From CAYXTC01 sp964468405 (GTDB lineage Bacteria > Patescibacteriota > Minisyncoccia > Minisyncoccales > GWA2-38-27), in contig CAYXTC010000010.1 in NCBI GenBank assembly GCA_964468405.1, positions 1 through 19,342 on the forward strand: 19,342 nt of DNA, given 5' to 3'. A program made the position numbers and the translations under genes. The notes below the pieces were generated by a model. It saw nothing but the letters and a program-made list of their open reading frames with translations, was not told the DNA's origin and did not search any database. Position 1 is the first letter of the stretch. The number at the start of each line of letters is the position of its first letter. Shown piece by piece: positions 6,190 to 13,072 of the stretch.

Positions 6190-7015
6190 GTACCTTTATT
6201 TTCTCTTCGACCTTTTTCTGAACAGCACCTTGGGCCGCGGGAAGAATATTATAGGGCTTTAGGGTCTTTCCTTTGATCTTCTCAGCTATTGCTGTCTTCC
6301 AGGCCACCCTTAATTCTGTATTGAAGTTCACCTTTGCTATCCCTTCTCGAATTGCGTTTTTCAGTTCTTTTTTAGAAAGCCCTGATCCTCCATGAAGCAC
6401 CAAAAAACAGTCAGTTAACCTTTTAATTTCTGCCAAACGATCCAAATCAAGTTTAGGCATTTCTTTATACACCCCGTGCACATTCCCGATCACAGGGGCT
6501 AGGCTGTCTACTTTTGTTTCTTTTACAAAAGAGGCCGCCTGGTCGGGTGAGGTCAAATCTTTCTCTTTTATTCTGACCTGCCTCTCTTTAAAAGAAGAGT
6601 CTCCTGAAAAAGCGCCCACTTCCCCCTCAACCAGAACCTTGTTTTTGTGAGCAAAAGCAACTATCTTTTTGGCGTTTTCTTTATTCTTTTCGAAAGAGAG
6701 ATCTGAGCCATCGTAGTGAACAGCAGAATATCCCAGTTTTATGGCTTCTTTAAGCCAGGATAATTCCTTCCCATGGTCAATATTCAAAAAGGCCTTTACC
6801 CCACCATAATTCATCTTAGAGATTTCTGCCAAAGCCAAGGCCTCTTTAAGGCCCAAATATCTGCTCTCCCCTCCGGAAGTGCCTAAAATAACAGGGCTTT
6901 TCATTTTTTTGGCTGAAGCAAGGATGCCTCGCAACTGTTCTAAGGTGCAAAAATTAAACTGACCGATGGCCCACTTCTCCTTTTGGGCCTTTTTAAGATA
7001 ATCTTTTAAAGACAT
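6167..7015 (-). CDS. fba: Class II fructose-bisphosphate aldolase family
   Basis: Zinc-dependent aldolase, expected to interconvert fructose 1,6-bisphosphate (or tagatose 1,6-bisphosphate) with dihydroxyacetone phosphate and glyceraldehyde 3-phosphate. Visible motifs are the catalytic Asp80 and metal ligand His81 (NIDHG), the GYSAVHYDGS signature at 95-104, Glu132, and metal ligands His180 (GNVHG) and His208 (LHGGSG), then NFNTELR. At 282 residues it has the usual length of the GatY/KbaY/Fba group, so the exact sugar cannot be fixed from sequence. It is the last gene of the carbon operon. Its ATG overlaps the stop of the PfkB kinase as TAATG, so kinase and aldolase are probably consecutive steps. 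Confidence 0.93.
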   Translation of the reverse strand: MSLKDYLKKAQKEKWAIGQFNFCTLEQLRGILASAKKMKSPVILGTSGGESRYLGLKEALALAEISKMNYGGVKAFLNIDHGKELSWLKEAIKLGYSAVHYDGSDLSFEKNKENAKKIVAFAHKNKVLVEGEVGAFSGDSSFKERQVRIKEKDLTSPDQAASFVKETKVDSLAPVIGNVHGVYKEMPKLDLDRLAEIKRLTDCFLVLHGGSGLSKKELKNAIREGIAKVNFNTELRVAWKTAIAEKIKGKTLKPYNILPAAQGAVQKKVEEKIKVLGSFNKI

Positions 7016-7995
7016 TATAGTTTCTTCTTTCTAACTTTAACTTTTTCGAAGTTTTCGCCCCTAGCCAACAGCCCCTGTTTGGCGCCCCGCCGGCTAAGAC
7101 ATTTAGAGGCGTTGGCAGTGCCTAACTGAATGGCATACTCGATACTTCCCTCGGATTTGATAAGCCCCGAAAGAAATCCTGAACCAAAGGCATCTCCTGC
7201 TCCGGTTTTATCAACCACCTTGGTTTTAACAGAGCCTGCTTTGTATAGATGTTTTCCGTCAGAAACAGTCACCCCCTTCTTGCCTTTTGTCATTATGACA
7301 ATACCGGGGCATAGTTTGTCCAATTTTGTGAATATCTTTTCTTCTTTTTCATAAGGCACCTTTGTTAGCTCCGAAGCCTCTGACTGATTTAATAAAAGAA
7401 TATCGCTCTTTGCTACAATCTTTTTCAGAGCGATCCTGAGCATAGAAAGCTGAGCGCTACTCGGATTAAAAAGAGTCCTGATGTTATTCTCTCTGGCAAA
7501 GTCCATTATCACCTTGGTCATTTTAGCCAATTCTCCGGAGAAAGGCGCAAGATAAAACCATTCTGCCTTGAGTTTGGCCCAAGGCAAATCTTCCTTAGAA
7601 AGGAAACCCGAAGCTCCCCTATAAACAATAATGGTTCTGTCTTTTTTGGGAACATTAAGAATAACTGAGTGGTTGGTGGGTGCCTTTTTTGTCTTTAAAA
7701 CAAACTGGCAATTAACCCCCATTTTTTCTATCTCTTCTATGATCTCTTGACCAGCCCGGTCTCTTCCTATTCTTCCGCAATAGGCAACCTTAAACCCCTG
7801 CTTAGAGAAACTGGCAGCAGAATTTGAGCCCCCGCCACCCGAATCAAAGGAGATGTCTTTCGCCTCCACCTTGGAAGCAAAATTAAAACAAAGGCCTTTT
7901 CTCGTAGAGAACCTTTTATCCTTTAAAATCTTGAACTTTTCCGGAGTAACAAATATATCCCAGGTGACAGAACCGAAAGTAATTACATCAAACAT
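7015..7995 (-). CDS. PfkB/ribokinase-family sugar kinase
   Basis: ATP-dependent carbohydrate kinase of 326 residues. The N-terminal sugar-binding glycine motif is at 53-63 (GGGGSNSAASF). The C-terminal signature holds GAGD at 265-268, giving the anion hole and the catalytic base Asp268. The substrate cannot be read from sequence: ribokinase, adenosine/nucleoside kinase, tagatose-6-phosphate and fructose-phosphate kinases all share this fold. Coupling to a class II aldolase (TAATG overlap) favours a hexose-phosphate, so it could stand in for 6-phosphofructokinase (inference). Its ATG overlaps the end of the PEP synthase gene by 8 nt. Confidence 0.88.
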   Translation of the reverse strand: MFDVITFGSVTWDIFVTPEKFKILKDKRFSTRKGLCFNFASKVEAKDISFDSGGGGSNSAASFSKQGFKVAYCGRIGRDRAGQEIIEEIEKMGVNCQFVLKTKKAPTNHSVILNVPKKDRTIIVYRGASGFLSKEDLPWAKLKAEWFYLAPFSGELAKMTKVIMDFARENNIRTLFNPSSAQLSMLRIALKKIVAKSDILLLNQSEASELTKVPYEKEEKIFTKLDKLCPGIVIMTKGKKGVTVSDGKHLYKAGSVKTKVVDKTGAGDAFGSGFLSGLIKSEGSIEYAIQLGTANASKCLSRRGAKQGLLARGENFEKVKVRKKKL

Positions 7996-10372
7996 CTTTT
8001 TCGCTTAAAATTAGTATTGTTTTCATAACAGCATCGGGCGACAAAGACATGGAAGGAATTCCCTCTTTTATTAAAAATTTAGCAAAAGAAGGTAAAGACG
8101 AAGGAGCATCTCCGCAGATGCCGCAGTATTTGCTTTGAGCGTTGCAAATACTTATTGTTTTGCTTATCATTTTCTTAACCGTAGGATCTCTTTCGTCTCC
8201 GACATAAGATATTCTTCCGTTGTCCCTATCAAGCCCTAAAGAAAGCTGAGTCAAGTCATTGGATCCGATACTCACTCCATCAAATATTTCTAAAAACTGA
8301 TCAATTAAAATAACATTGGAGGGAATCTCGCACATAACATAAACATTTAGGTTCTTTCCCTTCTCTAGCCCCTGTTTTTTCATAATGCCCAGTGTTTTCT
8401 TCCCTTCCTCGGTTGTTCTACAGAAGGGCACCATTACATTAATATTCTTCAACCCGAAAACCTCTCTTGCCCTTTTTATGGCCTGGCATTCCATTTCAAA
8501 AGCAGGCCTGAATTCCTCACTGATATATCTGGAAGCTCCCCTGAAACCTAACATGGGGTTGGCTTCTTCTTTTTCAAAGAGTTCTCCTCCGATTAAATTT
8601 TTATACTCATTGCTCTTAAAGTCTGAAAATCTTACTATCACTTCTTTGGGATAAACAGAGGAGGCAATCTGGGCTACTCCTTCTGCCAATTCCTTTACGA
8701 AAAACTCTCTTTTGTCTTTGTGCTCTACGGTTACTTCTTTTATTTCCTTCTTGGTTTTCTTATCTTTTAAATTCTCAAAATGATAAAGGGCCAAAGGATG
8801 AGCCTTTATCTTTTCTGCGATTATGAACTCCTCCCGGGCTAAGCCGATCCCCTCTACCGGAAGGCTGGCAAACTTAAAGGCTGCCTCGGGCGCTCCGATA
8901 TTCATCACTATCTTGGTCTTTAAGTCAGGAATCTTTCCCAAATCATACTCTTTCACCTTAAAAGGAATTTTCCCTTTAAAGATTCTCCCACTTCTGCCTT
9001 GAGTACAATCCACAGTTACTATATCCCCTGTTTTTAAATCTTGCGTAGCCTTGCCTGTGCCTACAATGGCAGGAATGCCCAATTCTCTAGCTACGATAGA
9101 AGCATGGCAAGTTTTGCCTCCTTCGTCTGTAATAATAGCTGCGGCTTTTCTCATTATGGGAACCCAGTCGGGGTCTGTCATTTGAGTAACCAAAACCTCA
9201 CCCTCTTTAAACTTTCCTATCTGGGACACATCGGGAATAACCTTAACCTTGCCTGTGCCGATTTTATCTCCCACTGCTATCCCTCCCAAAAAAGGCTTTT
9301 CTGGGGCGTCGATTATGTACTCTTTGTAGGTGTTCTTTTTCTGGGCAGCGTGAACTGTTTCCGGACGAGACTGGACAATAAATAGTTCCCCGGTCTTCCC
9401 GTCCTTGGCCCATTCTATGTCCTGGGGCATCCATTTGTTAAACTTTTTAGAATAGTGGTCTTCTATTAATTTTGCCCAGCGGGCCAAGGTCAGAACCTCT
9501 TCGTCTGTCAAAGAAAATTTCAACTGCTTAGATTTTTTCACTTTGCTTTCTTTAAGCCCGCCTTTGGCAGCATACTCATACATACGATCTTTTCTTCCCA
9601 GATTTTTCACTATTATAGGCTTAAATCCCTTTTCCAAAGTGGGCTTGAAAACATAAAACTCATCAGGAGTAATTTTCCCTTGAACTATCATCTCCCCTAT
9701 CCCCCAAACGGAGTTTACCAAAACAACATTAGGAAATCCGGTTTCTGTATCTAGGGTAAATATTATTCCAGAAGAAGCGAGATCCGATCTCACCATTTTT
9801 AAGATCCCTATAGAAAGAGCAAACTTTAAGTGATCTATCCCTTTCCCCTCTCTATAGGAAATAACGCGGTCGTTAAAAGTGGAAGCCAGACATTTCTTGA
9901 TAGAATCCAATAAGTTCTTATGCCCTTTAATATTTAAAAAAGTCTCAAATTGGCCGGCAAAAGAAGCATCGGGCATATCTTCAACTACCCCGGAAGACCT
10001 TACTGCTACATCTGGGTTCTTGCCGTATCTTTTCTGCAGGTCTTTGTATGATGCGATAATTTCTTCTTCCAGATCTTTGGGGAATTTGGAATCTAAGATC
10101 AGTTTTCTTGCTTTCTTTCCTGTCTCCTGAAGACTTTTTATGCTCTTTGGATTGTATTTTCCAAAGAGATCTTTTAGTCTTTTATCTAAATTATTTTCTT
10201 TCAAGAAATGCCAGTATGCTTTTGTAGTCAGAGCAAATCCCTCCGGCACATTAACCCCTTTTTCAGAAAGAGCTCCGTACATTTCCCCCAAAGAGGCGTT
10301 TTTCCCGCCTACTTCAGGAACATTTTCAAAATTAACCTCTTTAAGCCAAAGTATGTAGTTCTTTTTATCCAT
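7988..10372 (-). CDS. ppsA: Phosphoenolpyruvate synthase
   Basis: Pyruvate, water dikinase: pyruvate + ATP + water to PEP + AMP + phosphate, reversible in some organisms. Using the ATG at 10372 (794 residues, full length), the N-terminal ATP-grasp domain starts with the typical VGGKNASLGEM, the swivelling domain carries phospho-histidine His423 (GGKTCHASIVARELGIPA), and the C-terminal TIM barrel ends with the active-site Cys753 (GICGDAPS). A GTG at 10399 would add 9 residues and overlap the regulator gene, which is less likely. No pyruvate kinase is in the window, so this enzyme may run toward pyruvate and ATP, as proposed for Thermococcales, or toward gluconeogenesis. The neighbouring receiver protein could control which. 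The last codons overlap the PfkB kinase start. Confidence 0.96.
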   Translation of the reverse strand: MDKKNYILWLKEVNFENVPEVGGKNASLGEMYGALSEKGVNVPEGFALTTKAYWHFLKENNLDKRLKDLFGKYNPKSIKSLQETGKKARKLILDSKFPKDLEEEIIASYKDLQKRYGKNPDVAVRSSGVVEDMPDASFAGQFETFLNIKGHKNLLDSIKKCLASTFNDRVISYREGKGIDHLKFALSIGILKMVRSDLASSGIIFTLDTETGFPNVVLVNSVWGIGEMIVQGKITPDEFYVFKPTLEKGFKPIIVKNLGRKDRMYEYAAKGGLKESKVKKSKQLKFSLTDEEVLTLARWAKLIEDHYSKKFNKWMPQDIEWAKDGKTGELFIVQSRPETVHAAQKKNTYKEYIIDAPEKPFLGGIAVGDKIGTGKVKVIPDVSQIGKFKEGEVLVTQMTDPDWVPIMRKAAAIITDEGGKTCHASIVARELGIPAIVGTGKATQDLKTGDIVTVDCTQGRSGRIFKGKIPFKVKEYDLGKIPDLKTKIVMNIGAPEAAFKFASLPVEGIGLAREEFIIAEKIKAHPLALYHFENLKDKKTKKEIKEVTVEHKDKREFFVKELAEGVAQIASSVYPKEVIVRFSDFKSNEYKNLIGGELFEKEEANPMLGFRGASRYISEEFRPAFEMECQAIKRAREVFGLKNINVMVPFCRTTEEGKKTLGIMKKQGLEKGKNLNVYVMCEIPSNVILIDQFLEIFDGVSIGSNDLTQLSLGLDRDNGRISYVGDERDPTVKKMISKTISICNAQSKYCGICGDAPSSLPSFAKFLIKEGIPSMSLSPDAVMKTILILSEKDV

Positions 10373-10380
10373 AATTTGTT

Positions 10381-10950
10381 TTATTTCTTTAAATCGCACT
10401 TAGGGCAGACAAAAGACAGAATAAATTCATTCTGCCCCCGGGAAAGATCCCTTATCAGATGAATCTTTTTATCCTTTCCACACTTGGAGCACTTCAGTTG
10501 TGCGTCCCCGCCCAAGTCTTTTACTAATTCTTCAAGATCTTCTGTTTTTTTAGGCTCTATTGTATAGCTCTTCTGAGCCCCCAGAAGAATCTTTATTCTC
10601 CGGATAACCTCTACCGGCGAGACGTTGGCTGCGGAAATGAAATCTTTTGCTTCAAGTTCCATGGCTTTTAACTTATCCTCTCTTCTCTCTAGTTGGGCAA
10701 AGATTATCACTGGAATTTGAGCAATATCTTCATCTTTCTTCATGGCCTCCATCACCTCAAAGCCCCCCATTTCAGAGAGAAGCACGTCCAATAAAACCGC
10801 GTCAGGCTTTTCTTTTTTGATTAGACTCAAGGCCTCTTTCCCGTCTTTCGTCTCCAAAACTGAAAAGTTCTCCTTTGTTAGTACTTCGTAATAAGCCTCT
10901 CGAATAAAATCGTTGTCAACGGCGATTAATATTTTATTCTCTTTGGCCAT
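10381..10950 (-). CDS. Degenerate receiver domain fused to a zinc ribbon
   Basis: Residues about 5-122 form a CheY-like receiver domain, keeping the phosphate-accepting Asp55 (AVLLDVLL) and acidic residues Asp12 and Asp14. The conserved Thr/Ser is Ala85 (VIIFAQ) and the conserved Lys position holds Ala (DFISAAN, 103-109), both normally needed for the phosphorylation switch. The C-terminal part has a CxxC...CxxC zinc ribbon (Cys154, 157, 182, 185) instead of a DNA-binding helix-turn-helix. No histidine kinase is nearby. Its position between acetate kinase and PEP synthase suggests a role in carbon-flow control, perhaps sensing acetyl phosphate or binding a partner protein or nucleic acid (inference). 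The start overlaps the ackA stop as TAATG, and the stop is 8 nt before the ppsA ATG. Confidence 0.85.
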   Translation of the reverse strand: MAKENKILIAVDNDFIREAYYEVLTKENFSVLETKDGKEALSLIKKEKPDAVLLDVLLSEMGGFEVMEAMKKDEDIAQIPVIIFAQLERREDKLKAMELEAKDFISAANVSPVEVIRRIKILLGAQKSYTIEPKKTEDLEELVKDLGGDAQLKCSKCGKDKKIHLIRDLSRGQNEFILSFVCPKCDLKK

Positions 10951-11945
10951 TATATATTCTTAATTTTATTAGCAATAGCCCATTCTTCATCGGGCTTTAC
11001 TCTTAAGACCTTTGTATTGTTTAAAATATTTATATTTGATATTTTTTTCCTGATTTTGGCAGATCCCCATCCAATAGTACCCGTAAATACCAAAAGGTCA
11101 CATCCTCCCATAATAGCGAAATAAGAGCCTATAAATTTCTGAACAGAATAAACAAAGACATCTAGGGCTAATTTGGCTTTTTTGTCCCCTCTCTTTATCT
11201 TTTCCAAAATCCTCAGCATATCTCCTTCCCCGCAAATTCCTTTAAGCCCTGACTCGCTATTAAGGATATTTTTTGCCTTCTTTAGGCCCAATCTGTCAAC
11301 TAATTCCAGAACCACTCCCGGGTCAAGATCGCCAGGCCTGGTCATCATTGCTACTCCTCCTAAGGGAGTAAGCCCCATAGAGGTGTCAACGGCTTTCCCT
11401 TTATTAATAGCCGTAACGCTGGATCCCCCGCCCAAATGGCAGGTTATTATCTTCAGATTTTTAAACTTTCCTTTTGAGGCCTGGCGAGCCGCATATTCAT
11501 GAGAGATGCCGTGAAACCCAAACCTTTGAAGCCCTACCTTAGAAGGCAAAGGATAATTCTTGCTTACTTTTAAAAGATCCTTGTAAAATCCGGTGTCAAA
11601 AACTGCAAACTGGGAGGCTTCAGGCAGTTCTTTCTGGCTTACTTTAATCCCTAAAAGATTATAGGGATTATGAAGAGGCGCCAGGCGGTTAAGTCTTCCC
11701 AATTCTTTTATCTTCTTAGGATTAATCTTCACAGGTTCTCTAAAGTCTCCTCCGTGGACAAACCTATGGCCCACTTTTTCAATCTCCCCCGTGTAGTCTT
11801 TTAACCTAGAAAGTTCTTTTATTAAAAATTCTTTATACTGGCTGGTGTCAGAAACCCTTTTCTCGCCGTCTTTTATCCGCTTTAACCCCTTATCATAAAG
11901 AGCCCATTTTATTGACTGGCTTCCGCAGTTCAGTATCAGTATCAT
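10950..11945 (-). CDS. ackA: Acetate kinase
   Basis: Acetyl phosphate + ADP to acetate + ATP, the substrate-level phosphorylation step of acetate formation. Recognisable ASKHA-fold motifs: LNCGSQSIK with Asn6, HRFVHGG at 60-66, APLHNP at 89-94, FDTGF with Asp117, RFGFHGISH at 141-149, and the block DTSMGLTPLGG to TRPGDLDP at 187-209. At 331 residues it is about 70 shorter than the usual 400. The nucleotide-binding GIGENS near the C-terminus reads TIGWGS, and FDTAFH reads FDTGFY, so kinetics or nucleotide use may differ. The ATG overlaps the pduL stop (ATGA), forming the acetyl-CoA to acetate pair. Confidence 0.92.
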   Translation of the reverse strand: MILILNCGSQSIKWALYDKGLKRIKDGEKRVSDTSQYKEFLIKELSRLKDYTGEIEKVGHRFVHGGDFREPVKINPKKIKELGRLNRLAPLHNPYNLLGIKVSQKELPEASQFAVFDTGFYKDLLKVSKNYPLPSKVGLQRFGFHGISHEYAARQASKGKFKNLKIITCHLGGGSSVTAINKGKAVDTSMGLTPLGGVAMMTRPGDLDPGVVLELVDRLGLKKAKNILNSESGLKGICGEGDMLRILEKIKRGDKKAKLALDVFVYSVQKFIGSYFAIMGGCDLLVFTGTIGWGSAKIRKKISNINILNNTKVLRVKPDEEWAIANKIKNI

Positions 11946-12511
11946 ATTTCCAGTATGCCTTCTCCTTTTTTATTAATACCGGCAGCATTCCCTTCGTCTG
12001 TATCTATTTGAGCCGCCATTCTGTAATCTTTATCAATTCTCACTTTTACATTATGAAAAGTAAGTCCTCTTTTCCCTTTTATCTTCAAGGAAACAAAATC
12101 CCCCTGTTTGAGGCCCAATTCTTTTGCTTCTTCGGGACTGGCGTGAAGATGTCTGTGGGGCACAATAACCCCTTCTTTCAGGTCCGCTTCCCCGGCAGGT
12201 CCCTTTAAGACAGCGCTACAAGAACCCTCCAAACTCCCCGACTCTCTTATTACCGGCCTCACCCCGCAACTGATAATGTCTGTGGTGGAAAACTCCGCTT
12301 GGGTTTTCTCTCTTACCGGACCCACTATTCTTACTTCAGGGAAAACACAAGACCCTACTTTTATTTCCAACGTTTCTTTTGCGGCAAAGTCATGGGGCTG
12401 GCTAAGATCTTTTAATTTTGTTAATTCATACCCTTCCCCGAAGAGTTTCTCTAAATGATCCTGGGATAAGTGGATGTGTCTGGCAGAGACTTCGACTAAA
12501 ACCTTTTTCAT
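11942..12511 (-). CDS. pduL: PduL-type phosphate acyltransferase
   Basis: Acetyl-CoA (or propionyl-CoA) + phosphate to acyl phosphate + CoA, replacing the unrelated Pta enzyme. The 189-residue protein carries SARHIHLS (His12, His14), QPHDFAAKETL, GPVR, Glu73 and HRHLH at 119-123, which form the two-zinc active site in this family. No N-terminal encapsulation peptide precedes the domain, so it is a free cytosolic form, not a microcompartment one. In the C-terminal IDTDEGNAAG motif the residue before the Ile, usually His in PduL proteins I recall, is Gln here. It is first in the six-gene carbon operon and its stop overlaps ackA. A -10 box TATAAT lies about 27 bp upstream of the ATG. Confidence 0.93.
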   Translation of the reverse strand: MKKVLVEVSARHIHLSQDHLEKLFGEGYELTKLKDLSQPHDFAAKETLEIKVGSCVFPEVRIVGPVREKTQAEFSTTDIISCGVRPVIRESGSLEGSCSAVLKGPAGEADLKEGVIVPHRHLHASPEEAKELGLKQGDFVSLKIKGKRGLTFHNVKVRIDKDYRMAAQIDTDEGNAAGINKKGEGILEI

Positions 12512-12537
12512 AGATAAAGAAAAGTTTAACTTCCTTT

Positions 12538-12566
12538 ATTATAACTCTTTTGGAAGAAATAATAAA
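12538..12566 (-). promoter_or_regulatory. Putative promoter of the pduL-fba operon
   Basis: The minus strand has a perfect TATAAT (12543-12538) and, 17 bp before it, a poor -35 TTTATT (12566-12561). The start site would be near 12531, giving a leader of about 20 nt. AAGGAAG occurs too far from the ATG to be a normal ribosome binding site. Confidence 0.4.
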
Positions 12567-12647
12567 GAAGGATTGATCGTATCTTCAGCTTATAGACTCC
12601 CTTATTTATTTAAGATAATAACGACAGCCGCAGAGAGACCTTTTTTA

Positions 12648-12675
12648 TTGACTGTTCGCTTTATTATACTATAAT
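12648..12675 (+). promoter_or_regulatory. Promoter of the structured ncRNA
   Basis: TTGACT (12648-12653) and the perfect TATAAT (12670-12675) are 16 bp apart on the plus strand. The start site would be near 12682, about 20 nt before the helix that closes the RNA. Confidence 0.7.
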
Positions 12676-12681
12676 GTGCAT

Positions 12682-13066
12682 ATGCGGTTCTTTTAATGTT
12701 TTCGGCGATAGAAGCAGGAATATCGGGAAACGGACAACCCGTCTAGGTCCCTCCTGGCAAAGGCAGCTCTGTTAAAGGGTGGGCAGTCCGGGGCGCGTTG
12801 CCCAACTGCCAGCAGTCTGTAGCCTGAGGTTTTCTCGCCTACGGCGCTTACAGCCAGTGTCGGCTGGCTGGAAATCTTATCGGAGTAACCAGGAGTAGCC
12901 ACTATCTTTCCTGAGCGGGCAAAGATCCCTGGTGAAGAGATTTGATGGGAGAACCCCTAGTTCCGCTATAAGCGGGAGACAAAGGCTGAATTCCCCGATC
13001 CCGAGGGTCTGGCCAGGCTATCGCCGATAACAAAACCCCGTGGAATAATCCACGGGGTCTTTTTAT
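12682..13066 (+). ncRNA. Unidentified large structured RNA
   Basis: A non-coding, GC-rich region of about 385 nt between an AT-rich promoter and a strong terminator. Its ends pair: TCGGCGATAG (12702-12711) with CTATCGCCGA (13018-13027), a perfect 10-bp closing helix. Inside are a hairpin 12782-12787/12805-12810 with inner GGGC/GCCC, a 7-bp hairpin 12851-12857/12864-12870, a nested triple stack (12872-12877/12938-12943, 12888-12893/12928-12933, 12904-12909/12921-12926) and a hairpin 12963-12967/12971-12975. The RNase P core (GAGGAAAGUC, ACAGAA), the tmRNA tRNA-like ends and tag frame, and the SRP loop GGAAGG-AGCA are all missing by eye. A very divergent RNase P or tmRNA is the main alternative. 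Such independent transcription and architecture suggest a stable housekeeping or regulatory RNA. Weak open frames on either strand here look like shadows. Confidence 0.8.
13035..13065. terminator. Strong terminator between ncRNA and gap
   Basis: A perfect 9-bp hairpin, ACCCCGTGG (13035-13043) and CCACGGGGT (13050-13058) with loop AATAAT, is followed by CTTTTTAT on the plus strand. On the minus strand a shorter T-run (GGGGTTTTG) follows, so it probably also ends the convergent GAPDH operon. Confidence 0.85.
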
Positions 13067-13072
13067 ACAATA

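Noticed and set aside
7988..7995. UGA recoded as glycine or tryptophan, as in some CPR lineages
   Set aside because: TGA ends ppsA, rplY, eno and apgM exactly where the families end and where the next gene starts, so it is a normal stop.
10373..10399. GTG start for PEP synthase 27 nt upstream
   Set aside because: It overlaps the receiver gene and adds residues not found in the family. The ATG at 10372 gives the usual N-terminus.
12693..12902. A 69-codon minus-strand frame within the ncRNA region
   Set aside because: Its composition is not protein-like, it opposes the promoter and terminator, and the region is dominated by RNA helices.
12682..13066. RNase P RNA, tmRNA, SRP RNA or a large riboswitch
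   Set aside because: The conserved cores (GAGGAAAGUC and ACAGAA; tRNA-like ends and tag frame; GGAAGG-AGCA) are not visible on either strand. A riboswitch is unlikely because the RNA runs into a convergent gene. A minus-strand AGGAAAGAT is only a partial RNase P match and lacks the second core segment.
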